Shown piece by piece: positions 19,101 through 30,983 of a stretch of DNA of 64,000 bases. Location of the stretch: assembly GCA_949358305.1 (NCBI GenBank), contig OX442319.1, forward strand, positions 1,488,001-1,552,000. The letters run 5' to 3'. A program made the translations under genes and the position numbers. Positions within the stretch are counted from its first letter, which is position 1; the number at the start of each line of letters is the position of its first letter. The notes under the pieces are model-generated. The model saw nothing but the letters and a program-made list of their open reading frames with translations, ran no database searches and had not been told where the DNA came from. The stretch is from Strigamia acuminata. Taxonomy: Eukaryota > Arthropoda > Chilopoda > Geophilomorpha > Linotaeniidae.

Positions 19101-19645
19101 CGGCAGGGCTGGCCGCTCTCTCTGCAGAGCCGGCTACGCCACCGTTGGAGAGCCCAATGGAGATTCCGCTCCCACCATCGCCTCCGCCGCCCCCAGCAGC
19201 GCAGCTTTATTTGAGGCTGGGAGTGGAATACCCCTTCCTTCAGATGTCGGAGTTCACGCGACAACGCATCGTTGACTCCGATGATCACGGCGAATCGATC
19301 CTCAAATGGCTAAACAGAGAAGCCCGATCCACCATGGACGTCGTCTTCCATCGCCGTATCCTACGGGCCCACAGGAAACCCGGGTCGAGCGCCGAGTCAC
19401 GAAGGATCCGGCTCGTTCCAGACCGATTCCCGGCCTCTACCCGGATTTGGATCCATGAGCGTACGGGACTGATCGGCGAACCCGTCGGTGGTCACCCACA
19501 ATATTTCATCAATGAGCGGCAGAATCCTGCGGATCTAACAACCTCTCTGCCCCCAGATTTACCACCGCCGCCACCGGCAGTGCCACCCGTGATCCTCCGC
19601 CCATGCAGAGGAGTGCTGCCGGCTCTTCGCAGAGGAGAGCGATGA
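16180..19645 (+). CDS. Gy1 ORF3: large third protein of unknown function, probably spliced
   Basis: The long frame 16859-19645 has no ATG near its beginning; its first start-like codon is a GTG. Directly before it is a splice acceptor (TTATTCAG, ending 16858). Upstream, 16180-16296 is a protein-like ATG frame of 39 codons ending CTGCAG/GTAAAT, a good donor. Joining them (intron 16297-16858, 562 bp) keeps the frame and gives about 967 aa. The protein is R/S/P-rich in the middle (residues about 240-420), with a proline-rich stretch near 770-840 and two more ordered parts: the N-terminal 200 residues, and a region around 18400-18900 with LNLAVTNVLAQLLSLGVFLD. I see no signal peptide, membrane anchor or furin site, so it is not a typical env. 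I recognise no family. Confidence 0.7.
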
Positions 19646-19680
19646 GAAAATTGAGATCGCTCCGATCCGAGATCGAAGCT

Positions 19681-19690
19681 GGAGGAGGGA
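19681..19690 (+). other. Gy1 polypurine tract
   Basis: GGAGGAGGGA just before the 3' LTR (19693), the expected plus-strand primer. Confidence 0.75.
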
Positions 19691-19692
19691 CG

Positions 19693-20512
19693 TGTAGTGA
19701 CCCAGTTGGATAAGTGTCCCCCCAGGGCGGATACTTGTCCTATGAGTCACTATGATTAAAGAGTCGTTCCCCCCCGAGTTGGCTCCACCTCCCCATGGCA
19801 GGTGTGTGCCCCGAGGGGGAGGAAGCGGCTGGTGGTCAGCCCCCATTGGTTGATCGCCGGCCCTTCACCCCACTGCATAAAAGGCTGTGTTTCCCGCCTA
19901 AAGTCAGAACTTACACAAACGACACCAAGAACACAGCAACTACCTCACCGTCAGGCCAACTTCAACTACAAGTTAGGATTGATCGAGGATCGCTGAGTAA
20001 AGTGCAAACTGTAACTCTCACGAAGTCACTTGCGAGCTATTCCTGCGAAAGCACGAGAATAGCCCTTGTGAAATCACCCAGAATAATCGCCCAGACGATT
20101 ATTCGCCGAAGTAAGTGTCCGAGTGCTTTGTAGGGAACCCCAAAGTTCCTAGACGAGGCCTCTGCGACGCTAAACAAACCCTAGACAACAGGCACGGATA
20201 GAAGACTCGAAAGAGCATTCCACCGCGTCCGTGAAGACGAATCCGTGACGAATTAACGACAACTCGAGACGCCGCCTTTGTTCCGCCGACCACGCGGAAT
20301 CGACGACGCCATCTTGAGAAATCCTTTGTTCGACGCTGACCACGTCGACTCTAGAATTATTACTGAGTGTATTTTAAAGGCATAAAGCCTGGTGAATAAA
20401 TTACCTGTTTATTTACATACATTTGGTATTCATTTGGGTATTTACATAATTGATCACAGGTAAAGTATTACACGTTAGCGCTATTTAAACCTATACCAAG
20501 TAGGACGCGACA
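19693..20512 (+). repeat. Gy1 3' LTR, 820 bp
   Basis: Same length and, by eye, the same sequence as the 5' LTR. Followed by the CACT target duplication. Confidence 0.95.
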
Positions 20513-22136
20513 CACTGTTGCAATTCAAACGAATTTAATTGCAACCTAATCTCGGTGGAACCTCCACGTGTGACGGTGACGACCACAACTCCCATTTAAC
20601 AATGGTACCGGGAAGAGATCGCGATAAATAACAGTGAATACAATACGAGATAAATACAAGACAGTTTATTGTTGGCAAACAATATGCAGTGAGCTAAATT
20701 ATACATAAGACTAATGCCAACATTTGGCAAGTTAACTGACTATTAAACTATACAAAGCATAGGCCAATTGGCCCTAAAATAATATCATTACGTGTTCTGG
20801 GATAAGGGAGCGGTTTCCCCATCGCTCGACCTGGTTTACAGATGTCATCTAAGCCGGATGGCTGTGTCCTGGAGTCCGATATGGTTTCGCTGGTTTCCTT
20901 GGTTCGCTGTGTAAATTATCGCACGTCGATAAATCGAATGATCTGAGCATTGCGGTTGACTTTGTCTGCACCGCCACAACTTTGGGAGGATATTGGTGTA
21001 AGTAAATGTATTCATTTACTTATCAATATTCCGCTTATGAATTATATTTAATTCATATCGTTGTGAATTCTTATTTAGATATTTTGTGGATAAGTTGTCG
21101 TCAACTTATCGGTTACATTTGCGTCTTTGATGTAATCGTGATCGTAATTAAGTCTTCTGACTTGGTTAATCAACTTGTCGCCAAGTTAATATTTAGCTGT
21201 TATAAATAAAATGAAGATTAGGCTTCCCGTCGCAACACACAATTGCCGTCGAAAGAAAATATACGCCTTGCAATGCAGAACGGTATCAAGCGTCCCCTGC
21301 GTCGCGACACGGTCGTTCGTCTGGCGATTGACGGCATCACGTACACAGGAGTCGATAGCTCGCGGCTCCGCACAGCAGTATAATCTCTCGCGGTACTAAT
21401 AATAGACCGACTACTTTGGCATCGAATACCATGAGAATCAGCTTGCCAAACACTTGGTGCTACTCGTGGTTACTGTAAAACAGACTGCTTTGGCACCATC
21501 CGGTGAAGGAACTAATTCTCAACAGCAACGATGCTACTTGCGGTAACGGAATACGTTCATACCGAGAAAGACCACATGGTCCTGTCCGGAGGATACTGAA
21601 TTGCACAACGGCGGGTTCTCCTTCGGCGTCGCAACCGTAAACTGTAACATTTATGCAACATAATGATCCCAGCACTTCGACTTCAATTGCCGGCGGTGGC
21701 ATGATTCTGTAGAATCATGCAACGGTTCTTTGTGAATAAATCAACAAAGAACCAAAAGGTTTTTTTACGTGAACAACGAATCATATTTCTTAAGTAACAA
21801 TACCAAACAGAAAATAATCAAACAGAGCTGCCGGATGGCCGGTTGTTTGGGTTTATATAACCTGACTGGATTAGAGATTAATCCAATCAACCAATTGGAA
21901 CATGGGTTCCACGAATCCCTCCAATCCCGTATCGCCGGAAGTGGATACGGAGGAGCAATATGCTAATTCACACCACAACCGGAACTGGATACCCAGGACC
22001 GGAAATGGATCCACCACTCACATCGATCGGTTGATCGATGGATTATCAAATCTCCATTTCTGCTGAACTAGAGATTCCCATCACTTAGTGTGAACAATAA
22101 TTATTAATATATATTTATATTAATCCTAATAAAGTG
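20513..22136. other. Spacer between the inverted Gy1 and Gy2 copies
   Basis: 1.6 kb, AT-rich, no supported gene. The first 80 bp resemble part of 7352-7460. A TATA-like TTATATAA lies near 21853. Several GC-richer blocks around 21290-21400 and 21900-22060 do not form a long frame. It may be old LTR or other repeat sequence; I cannot assign it. Confidence 0.4.
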
Positions 22137-22956
22137 TGTCGCGTCCTACTTGGTATAGGTTTAAATAGCGCTAACGTGTAATACTTTACCTGTGATCAAT
22201 TATGTAAATACCCAAATGAATACCAAATGTATGTAAATAAACAGGTAATTTATTCACCAGGCTTTATGCCTTTAAAATACACTCAGTAATAATTCTAGAG
22301 TCGACGTGGTCAGCGTCGAACAAAGGATTTCTCAAGATGGCGTCGTCGATTCCGCGTGGTCGGCGGAACAAAGGCGGCGTCTCGAGTTGTCGTTAATTCG
22401 TCACGGATTCGTCTTCACGGACGCGGTGGAATGCTCTTTCGAGTCTTCTATCCGTGCCTGTTGTCTAGGGTTTGTTTAGCGTCGCAGAGGCCTCGTCTAG
22501 GAACTTTGGGGTTCCCTACAAAGCACTCGGACACTTACTTCGGCGAATAATCGTCTGGGCGATTATTCTGGGTGATTTCACAAGGGCTATTCTCGTGCTT
22601 TCGCAGGAATAGCTCGCAAGTGACTTCGTGAGAGTTACAGTTTGCACTTTACTCAGCGATCCTCGATCAATCCTAACTTGTAGTTGAAGTTGGCCTGACG
22701 GTGAGGTAGTTGCTGTGTTCTTGGTGTCGTTTGTGTAAGTTCTGACTTTAGGCGGGAAACACAGCCTTTTATGCAGTGGGGTGAAGGGCCGGCGATCAAC
22801 CAATGGGGGCTGACCACCAGCCGCTTCCTCCCCCTCGGGGCACACACCTGCCATGGGGAGGTGGAGCCAACTCGGGGGGGAACGACTCTTTAATCATAGT
22901 GACTCATAGGACAAGTATCCGCCCTGGGGGGACACTTATCCAACTGGGTCACTACA
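22137..22956 (-). repeat. Gy2 3' LTR, 820 bp
   Basis: Reverse complement of the Gy1 LTR, bounded by AGTG at 22133-22136. The polypurine tract lies next to it at 22959-22968. Confidence 0.95.
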
Positions 22957-23003
22957 CGTCCCTCCTCCAGCTTCGATCTCGGATCGGAGCGATCTCAATT
23001 TTC

Positions 23004-26000
23004 TCATCGCTCTCCTCTGCGAAGAGCCGGCAGCACTCCTCTGCATGGGCGGAGGATCACGGGTGGCACTGCCGGTGGCGGCGGTGGTAAATCTGGGGGC
23101 AGAGAGGTTGTTAGATCCGCAGGATTCTGCCGCTCATTGATGAAATATTGTGGGTGACCACCGACGGGTTCGCCGATCAGTCCCGTACGCTCATGGATCC
23201 AAATCCGGGTAGAGGCCGGGAATCGGTCTGGAACGAGCCGGATCCTTCGTGACTCGGCGCTCGACCCGGGTTTCCTGTGGGCCCGTAGGATACGGCGATG
23301 GAAGACGACGTCCATGGTGGATCGGGCTTCTCTGTTTAGCCATTTGAGGATCGATTCGCCGTGATCATCGGAGTCAACGATGCGTTGTCGCGTGAACTCC
23401 GACATCTGAAGGAAGGGGTATTCCACTCCCAGCCTCAAATAAAGCTGCGCTGCTGGGGGCGGCGGAGGCGATGGTGGGAGCGGAATCTCCATTGGGCTCT
23501 CCAACGGTGGCGTAGCCGGCTCTGCAGAGAGAGCGGCCAGCCCTGCCGCTGGTGGTGAAGGAGAGGGCAGCGGAGGAGTTCGGGGTCCTCGCTTGGAACG
23601 CTTCGGAATCAATATGGGTCGATTCGCGTGTCGCTTCTCCTTCGGGAATACCGGCTTTGGGGTCGGTATGTATGGTTGGACCGCCGCCTCTGGGGGGGCG
23701 GTCTCGATGGCCTGTGGAAGGCTCGCCGCCGTTCCCGGTATCTCCGGAACCTCCCGAATCGTTCGTAACAAGGAAGGATGGACACCGGGGTTCCGGTAGC
23801 GGAATGCCAACGAACGCATCTTTGAAAACTGTAGGCCTGGGTTTTCCGTATTTCTGGCCAGGTCGAAGCGCAGCGAGGCGGGCTCAGGAGTCCATCCGGC
23901 CCATACCTGGTACAACGCCCGAGGAAGGTGAACTCCCTCACGGTCGACGATTGTCCAGGCCGCCATAGCTTGCCGACTGTCCAAGAAGACGCCCAGGGAT
24001 AGCAGCTGGGCCAGTACGTTCGTCACAGCCAAATTCAAACTGCTCCGATGGCAGGGGTGAGCGCGGTCCGGATTGTCACTGAATTGTTGTGACAGCGTCC
24101 GCATCTGTTCGATCGCCCAATTGATGTGGTGAGTTTGGGCGGCGTCGGCCTGTCGTATGGCCAACTCGGCAATCGCGGGGTTCTCGTATTCGGCCAGATA
24201 TTCCTGCAGCTCGCTGAGTGGGGGATAGGCCGCTTCACGCCGGCATCGGGCGTCCATCTCTCGCTGTGCATACCACTCGGCGTTACGATAGGGCCGATAC
24301 GCTCGCGGCGTTGGGGGTGACGGTGGACGGCTCAACCCCGGTAGGTCGTCGTATCTGACCCGTTTGGGAGTTGGATCTCCCACCGGAATCATCCGGGGAG
24401 GGGTCCACGTGGTCACTGCTGGGTTTGTACCCTCGAGGAGTGGCGGCCATCGCGATTGCACCTGTGGGGGCACAAGCGCGGTGGGCACAGCCGGTGTTGA
24501 GCCCGACGGCCGGTTGGCCGCGTATCCTCGGAAGGCGTTCTTCAATGCCATGGCCAGATCTTGTTTCGTGACCGGTCCATCCTTGTCCGACTCTTCTTGG
24601 GATATTTGTTCTTCCGTCAATTCTCCCAAATCAATCTCTGCCTGGAGCCTGGACGGCCCAGCCGCGGATCCGAGACTTCGGGGTTCGGACCTTTTTGCGG
24701 CGGCCATCTCTCGCTCTTTCTCCAATCCCTTAGCTATCAGGGATTGTGCTCGCAACTTCTGACGTACTTTGCGCTTTCGATTCCTCCGGGTGCTGGCTGC
24801 GACGGATCTTCGTTGGGCCGTCCTCTGGGGGACGTCCGTCGGAGAATTCGGTCTCTGGTGTGATGAGACGGTTCGTCGCGACGAGGATTGATCTGACGAC
24901 TGTGTGGTAATCGCCATAAACAACGAGGATCTTTTCTTTCCTCGATCTTGGTGTGTCTCGGTCCTCGCAGCCCAGTGGGCGGAAGATTCGACCGTTCGCT
25001 CAGCCCGCGCGTCGTCTGGCGAGGCAGGCTCGAGCGTTACTACTCGGCGACACTCCGAGCGCACGACAACTCGAGTTCGGGAACTGGAGCTGCTCGAGCG
25101 GCTGCGGTAGTCGCGACTCGTTGACGGGCCGGCCTCTGTTGGGGAGACGGCCTGTCTTCTTCGTGCGGGTCCGCGTGGGGCGGACTCCGCCGGACGCTTC
25201 GATCTTCTGTGATGGCGGCGACTTCCCAGGATACCAGCGTGGTATAACTGCCACATCTCAGACTGCGTGGCCGTAAAATTCGCCGGTGGTATCCATCTGG
25301 GTGTCAAATGATCTTCTTCGATGTCGCGAAGCCATCTACGGATTTCTTCGGGGGAGAAACCGTTTCTCTCGAGAACTCGGGTTACTCCTTGAGTCTCGGT
25401 GCGCTTTAAGCGTTTGATCTCGTCGTCCACTATTCTCTGGCGGGCTGCCAAGGTCGGGGCCTCGCTCCACCTATGGGAGGTGTGCAGCTCGGCCACCGTG
25501 CCTGGGTAAGCCTCTTCCAGGTACCCGGAGTAAACGGGGCTCGGCGGATCCGCATCGGGTGGGATCCGCGGCCCCACTCGCTCCCTCATCTCCTTTGTCA
25601 TGCACTCGACCAGCGTTTTTGATCGCTCGAATTTTTCCTCGAGGGTCCTGGAATACATCAATCGGATTTTCCAGGCGCTGGTCTCTGCAGGATAGGCCTG
25701 CCGCAGGTAAATCGGCAGGGCTCCGCGAAAGATGTTGTTGGCGGTTGACACCGTCGAAGGCAGGGCGTCCCACGATTCTAGCGGGTCGACCTGAATAATT
25801 TTAGATCACAAGATTAATATAATAAATCCCAGTTTAACGATGGGGATCAGAAATATGCTCAAGATCGACGGTGGCAGCAACTCCTTTCTTTTGTTGCGGC
25901 CGTCGGTCTTATTTTCTTGTTTCGCAGTTCTGCGATGATCTCCGCCGTCGTAGCGCTGATCCAACACTACTTTTGAACTCAGGTGATCCGCTTTTTTGGA

Positions 26001-26469
26001 AGGGGTCGCAGGCAAAACCGATCGTTAAATTTTAATTTCTTACGTTAAACTTTTTTATTTTAACTCTAATCGTATTTTAATTTATTACGATGTTTAAATT
26101 TAAAAGAAAGAAAACCTTTAGTTTTGGTTTTGGTTTGCCACGACGCCATTCCGCGAACACTTCCTTTGTTCTAGTTTTTTGGCGGCCTTGACTCCGAGGT
26201 GAATCTGGGTCCACTCTCGGGTTTTTAGCCAGCCTTAAATCAACAATAAAACAGAAAGAAATATATCAGTCACAAGTCACGCTCCAATCTGGGTTGGATG
26301 CAACAGATTCAAAGAATTATGTGATTTCTCTGGGGAAATCACACTAATTTACCTGCAGCGGCGGTTGTTCGTCCCAATTCTCATCTTCTTCTGCATTTAC
26401 GATTAGGCCGTCGCTCTCGTCTCTCGACGATGCGCTCGGCTCTAATCGTGGGTTGCGTCGATCGGCCAT
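23004..26469 (-). CDS. Gy2 ORF3, probably spliced (exons 26353-26469 and 23004-25790)
   Basis: Mirror of Gy1 ORF3 with the same proposed intron (25791-26352) and a single seen amino-acid change (Val to Ile, in the HH-x-NWAIEQM segment). Both copies keep a frame of over 900 codons open. That is expected for such recent copies and does not by itself prove function. No recognised domain and no membrane segment. Confidence 0.7.
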
Positions 26470-26470
26470 T

Positions 26471-26668
26471 TCAATTTAGGAAAATGAAGTTTTTTGAGAG
26501 GTCTTTGTTTTCTCTTTGGGGAGAAGCAAAAAACACGTCTCGTCGTGTTAAAAACAGTCGGAAACTGGGCCTATCGACGCTGAGAATTGTGGGTCTCGAA
26601 CGCGTCTCGTATTTTGCGAGATCCGCCGTGCTGGCAATGACGCTACGGGGTCGACCGCGTGGTTTCAT
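26471..26668 (-). CDS. Gy2 small basic ORF, 65 aa (tentative)
   Basis: Copy of the AT-hook-like small frame of Gy1, ending one base before the ORF3 first exon. Same reservations. Confidence 0.28.
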   Translation of the reverse strand: MKPRGRPRSVIASTADLAKYETRSRPTILSVDRPSFRLFLTRRDVFFASPQRENKDLSKNFIFLN

Positions 26669-26846
26669 TGTCACGTGGTCGCCCGATACGTCATAACTTC
26701 TCGTCTGTTAGTGGTGACTGCGACAATTCGTTGCGAAGTTTGGACTTAGCCAAATTTTCGCGTCTCAACATGTGCAGCAGCTCTCGTAAGTAAATCTTTT
26801 TATTTTACAAGGCCTCCGCTCCATGTTATCACATTTTCTTTTATTT

Positions 26847-29800
26847 TTAGTTCTTCCCCACGACTTTGCCGTCCCGAATGAACGGATTATTGCTTCGTCG
26901 TGGTCGAAGGTTGATTTTCGACGTGCTCGTAGATCGTGACTCTACTTGCTCGTTCATCTCCGATGTGTTGGCATTTTTCTCATTACTAATTTTTTTATTT
27001 TCCATTTCAGAAGTACTCTCTTCTGCTTCCTCCCTCTCCGAAATTGCTTGCTCCGGCTGTGCTGGAGCCTCGTCGGCCGGAGATTCGGCGTCGAAGAATT
27101 CATCCTCGTCCTCCGCTATATTTTCAGCTTCATTTGTTTTTTGGAACGTGTCGACCACGGTGCCCCCTTGGCCGCTGTGTGTCTGACCTTCCAGCCAAAT
27201 TTCCTGTGGAAATTCTGGCAGATATGGCCTTAAATCTCGGCCATGTATCGACTGAAAATTTTTGTTGTCCTCTAGGCGGCGTAGTTGGTATGCGTTGCCT
27301 CCGTGTTCGGCCACAATTACGTAGGGACCGTCCCTCTTGTCGGCTAAACCGGCGGCGATGCCCCTCGCTGCATTGGACAACGTGTGTGCCTCCTTCCACA
27401 CTAGATCATTCACTTTAAAGTTCGCGAAAGCGAGATCGCCTTCTTTATCTGCGATTCTCTCTCTCATGTTGAAAATATGCGCCATCATATGCTGGTACGT
27501 GTCGGATATAGTCTGTTCCAACCGGCACACGTACTCATGTGGGCTCGACGGGTCTAATACGTTAACAGCTTCGGCAACGCGTGGGTCCCATGGCATCCTT
27601 AATTCGCGGGCGAAGTTGAGGTACGCCGGTGAGAATTCGCGTGTTCGTGACACGGTTGAGCGAATGCTGAAAGCGATTTCTCGCAGGTATTCGTCCCATC
27701 GATTGTGAATGTCGGTGAATACTGTCAGCGCATATTTTATATCTTTATTTAATCTCTCGACTGGGTTTGTCTGAGGATTATATGTGGAGGTGTTCGATGC
27801 ATCCATTTTAAATTTCCTACAGAAGTCTTTATATATTCTTGATCGGAATTGGGGGCCGTTATCCGAAATGAGTTTTCTGGGAAACCCAAATCGCATTGCC
27901 ACGTCGTAAAGGCACTCGACTATGTTTTCAGCCGAGGGCTTCGCGAGGGCGTACAGCTCCGGCCATCGGGTGGCCACGTCCATAATTACGAGAATATACA
28001 TGTTCTTGTTTCCCGTTGTGGGCTTGGGGCCCATCAAGTCTATGCTTAAGCAGTCAAACGGTGCGTAGGGTCCGAGAGACATGGCGTTTCTGGCCACTTT
28101 ATCTCGTGGTCTGCACGCTTGGCACCGGGGGCAGTGTCGGATAAATTTCGTTATCTTTTGCCGCGCGCCCGGCCAGAAGAAAAGTTGTTTTACTCGATAA
28201 AGGGTCCTCGCCACGCCAGAATGGCTGGCGAGCGGGTGTCCGTGCATCAGCCACAACAGTCGGGTGTGCAGCGATGCCGGCACGACCACTTTAACCGAGT
28301 TTCCCGCTCCGCTGAGGTCATCTTGAAACGTCGGGTGGTATTTTACCAGGAGTTCATCATCTATGAGGTAGCTTGTTGCTTCTTTGACGAACTGTTTCCG
28401 GCGGTGTGGGTTTGTCATCCCTTCCGGAAATTCGCCGTTCAGCAAATATTGCGTTATAATTTGACATTTTGTGTCTGCTGCCTGGTGTTCGACGAACTCA
28501 CGTCTCGTGGGTGGAGCGTATTGTGTTTTTTCTTCAATTTTTGCTGTGAAGGCGCGTAGTAGTGTTTTGTGGGTTTCTCCGGGGGGCGGAGATTGAATTT
28601 CGGATGTTGAATTGTTTGTCCCAGCTGGCTGGTATGTTCGAGTCCAAAAACCACAAAACGTTCTATCTTCAGGCTCCATCACTGGTAGCTCGTTCGCCTT
28701 TCGCAAACGCCATATTCTCCGTGGAGTCGGGCAGTACAAGAGGTGGGTGTCGTCCTCGCCGTCGTCGTCTGGTCCTTGGGGGTCAGAGGCTGGGGCTCTC
28801 GAGAGGGCGTCGGCCACATGATTGTACTTCCCGGGGCGGTACGTAATTGTAATATCGCACGCCATTAACTCCAGTTGCCATCTTGCGAGTCGGCCGGAAG
28901 GTTCCTTGAGCTTCATCAACCAGCTTAGTGCCTGGTGATCTGTCTGAACCTCGAAGTTCGTGTACTCCAGATAGTCGCGAAATTTCCGAACTGCCCAAAT
29001 TACGGCTAGGCATTCTAGTTCCGTTGCCGTATAATTTTTCTCCGCGCCCTGTATTTTCCTGCTTATAAACATACAGGGTACTTCTTGCGAGATTCCGTTG
29101 TACACGTGGGTCTGCAGAAGGGCTGCACCCAGTCCGATTTTACTCGCGTCGGTGTGCAACACGAACGGTCGGTTTAGGTCCGGCAATGGCATCTTTTCGA
29201 CGTCAGCCAGCATTTGCTTGATAGTGCTAAATGCGGCCTCGCACTGGACCGTCCACTCAAACTCTTTATCCGTTCGTAAGAGATCCGTTATAGGCGCGGC
29301 CACCTCAGCCAGACCAGAGAGTAGTCGGCCGAAGAAATTGACCATGCCCATGAATCTTTGGACACCTTTTATATCTTCGGGGGCGGGGAATCCGTTTATT
29401 GCTTTGACTTTTTCGGGGTCAATCGCGATTCCCTCGACTCCTATTCGATATCCTAGGAAGGCAAGCTCTTTCCTGCAAAACTTGCTCTTCCCTGGATGGA
29501 TGTGGAGTCCTGCCTTGGCTAGGCGAGAGACCACTCTATCGATGTGGTCTATATGTTCTTCGAATGTGTCCGACGTTATTATGATGTCGTCGAGATACGC
29601 CCACACGAAGTCGTGCAGCATATCTCCCAACACGCTTTCGATCAGTTTCTGGAACGTGCTCGGGGCGTTTACAAGCCCGAACGGCATCACGTTGAACATT
29701 AGTCTTCCTATCGGGGAGTAGAAAGCCGTTTTCAGTTTGTCTTCGGGTTTTAGCTCCACTTGCCAATACCCCTTTGACAGGTCCATGGTGGTTACCCACT

Positions 29801-30977
29801 TGAACGGGCTCAGTTCCCGGAGGATCGAGTCTATAGACGGCATCTGAATCGGGTCTATAACCGTTATCGCGTTCAGGGGGCGATAATCAATGCATAGTCG
29901 AGGTTCCGAGCCTGGACGCATCACCAGGACGATCCGCATGGCGTATTCGCCCAGGGCTTGCGTTACTATGCCCTTGTCGAGCATGTCTTGGCACATTTGC
30001 GTCACGATGTCTCTTTTCTGGGGGTTCATCCCCTTGTAAGGCACTCGAATCGGCTTGTCTGTGGTTAAGACTATTTCGTGTGTTGCTTCCGTCGTTCGAC
30101 CAGGTGTCTTGGTCAGAATTCTTTCATGCTTTCGAAGCACTCGCCTTAGTAGCGATGCCTCGTTAACACGCAGTGCTGCCTCCTCGACCAGGGTGTCCAC
30201 GACGTTACTCCTCTGTAATTCCAGAGTGAAGGCTGCGAAATCGTAATCTTGGACGAATTTTCGCAATCCTCTTCCGTATTCCTCTTTGTCCTTGGCTTCG
30301 TCCAGTAATTTTTGGGGAACTACGGGGACTGGCCGTTCTCCCTCGGGACTTATCCAGTTCCATGAACGGGTTATCGGGTTTGGCTGAATTTTCAGTTTTG
30401 CCATGATATCCATCCCTAAGAGGAATACTTTGTCGTGGGATGGCAAGACTATGAAGGGGTGGGACAGGTTCCCCCCCTTCCAGTCGATCATGATGCGAAC
30501 TACGCCCCTCGGCTTGACGTAGCCGTTGGCGGTGAGCAATTCTACGTTCGCGTTCACTTGTGCCACCTTTTTTTCAATATCCAAGTCTTTTACTATATCT
30601 TCGGATATGAATGAACGATCTGCTCCTGAATCCAGCAGACCGAACAATTTTTGGTTTTCGATCTCCACTGGCAGCATACACAGAGTTTCGCAATGTGTTT
30701 TCGTGACATTGCAGTGAAAAACGCGTAATGTTTGGGGCTCAACCTCCAGATTGAACGGGAGGTCCGTCCAATCTATGTCGACCTCCGGCTTCGTTCTCAC
30801 TTGCATACTTGTCAGCGTCACTGTTTCTTCCTTCTTCGGAATGGTCTGCATGCGATCTTTGATCTGTGCCTCTGCCAAGGCATGACCTGCGGGTCCAGTG
30901 TGATATTTCTTCTTTTTAATTTCCGCGGCTGGCGCAGACGAAGCTGAATTTATTTCGGCGACGCCTGCGCTTGGGAG
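26847..30977 (-). CDS. pol: Gy2 Pol (protease, reverse transcriptase, RNase H, integrase)
   Basis: Translation appears identical to Gy1 Pol, with protease LLDSGADRSFI, reverse transcriptase YLDDII and the complete integrase triad. It is entered by the -1 frameshift at 30977-30983. Two intact pol copies 15 kb apart suggest the family may still be moving in this genome. Confidence 0.95.
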   Translation of the reverse strand, partial: LPSAGVAEINSASSAPAAEIKKKKYHTGPAGHALAEAQIKDRMQTIPKKEETVTLTSMQVRTKPEVDIDWTDLPFNLEVEPQTLRVFHCNVTKTHCETLCMLPVEIENQKLFGLLDSGADRSFISEDIVKDLDIEKKVAQVNANVELLTANGYVKPRGVVRIMIDWKGGNLSHPFIVLPSHDKVFLLGMDIMAKLKIQPNPITRSWNWISPEGERPVPVVPQKLLDEAKDKEEYGRGLRKFVQDYDFAAFTLELQRSNVVDTLVEEAALRVNEASLLRRVLRKHERILTKTPGRTTEATHEIVLTTDKPIRVPYKGMNPQKRDIVTQMCQDMLDKGIVTQALGEYAMRIVLVMRPGSEPRLCIDYRPLNAITVIDPIQMPSIDSILRELSPFKWVTTMDLSKGYWQVELKPEDKLKTAFYSPIGRLMFNVMPFGLVNAPSTFQKLIESVLGDMLHDFVWAYLDDIIITSDTFEEHIDHIDRVVSRLAKAGLHIHPGKSKFCRKELAFLGYRIGVEGIAIDPEKVKAINGFPAPEDIKGVQRFMGMVNFFGRLLSGLAEVAAPITDLLRTDKEFEWTVQCEAAFSTIKQMLADVEKMPLPDLNRPFVLHTDASKIGLGAALLQTHVYNGISQEVPCMFISRKIQGAEKNYTATELECLAVIWAVRKFRDYLEYTNFEVQTDHQALSWLMKLKEPSGRLARWQLELMACDITITYRPGKYNHVADALSRAPASDPQGPDDDGEDDTHLLYCPTPRRIWRLRKANELPVMEPEDRTFCGFWTRTYQPAGTNNSTSEIQSPPPGETHKTLLRAFTAKIEEKTQYAPPTRREFVEHQAADTKCQIITQYLLNGEFPEGMTNPHRRKQFVKEATSYLIDDELLVKYHPTFQDDLSGAGNSVKVVVPASLHTRLLWLMHGHPLASHSGVARTLYRVKQLFFWPGARQKITKFIRHCPRCQACRPRDKVARNAMSLGPYAPFDCLSIDLMGPKPTTGNKNMYILVIMDVATRWPELYALAKPSAENIVECLYDVAMRFGFPRKLISDNGPQFRSRIYKDFCRKFKMDASNTSTYNPQTNPVERLNKDIKYALTVFTDIHNRWDEYLREIAFSIRSTVSRTREFSPAYLNFARELRMPWDPRVAEAVNVLDPSSPHEYVCRLEQTISDTYQHMMAHIFNMRERIADKEGDLAFANFKVNDLVWKEAHTLSNAARGIAAGLADKRDGPYVIVAEHGGNAYQLRRLEDNKNFQSIHGRDLRPYLPEFPQEIWLEGQTHSGQGGTVVDTFQKTNEAENIAEDEDEFFDAESPADEAPAQPEQAISEREEAEESTSEMENKKISNEKNANTSEMNEQVESRSTSTSKINLRPRRSNNPFIRDGKVVGKN

Positions 30978-30983
30978 TTTTTT
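30932..30983 (-). promoter_or_regulatory. Gy2 -1 ribosomal frameshift signal
   Basis: Exact mirror of the Gy1 signal: A AAA AAC at 30977-30983, 6-nt spacer, and a 9-bp stem with arms 30962-30970 and 30932-30940. Confidence 0.87.

Larger units (their letters stand above)
7645..20512 (+). mobile_element. Gy1: complete Ty3/gypsy-like LTR retrotransposon, 12,868 bp
   Basis: Order: LTR (7645-8464), tRNA-Pro primer site, gag, pol by -1 frameshift, a large ORF3, polypurine tract, LTR (19693-20512). A 4-bp target duplication CACT flanks it (7641-7644 and 20513-20516). The two LTRs are 820 bp each and look identical, and all long frames are intact, so this is a recent and possibly active copy. It is mirrored by Gy2 at 22137-35004; coordinates of equivalent points add up to 42649. 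At nearly 13 kb it is long for a gypsy element, mainly because of the 1046-aa Gag and ORF3. Confidence 0.96.

Noticed and set aside
16898-19645. ORF3 as an envelope gene starting at 16898
   Set aside because: That codon is GTG, the frame is open upstream to a splice acceptor, and the protein lacks membrane and signal segments.
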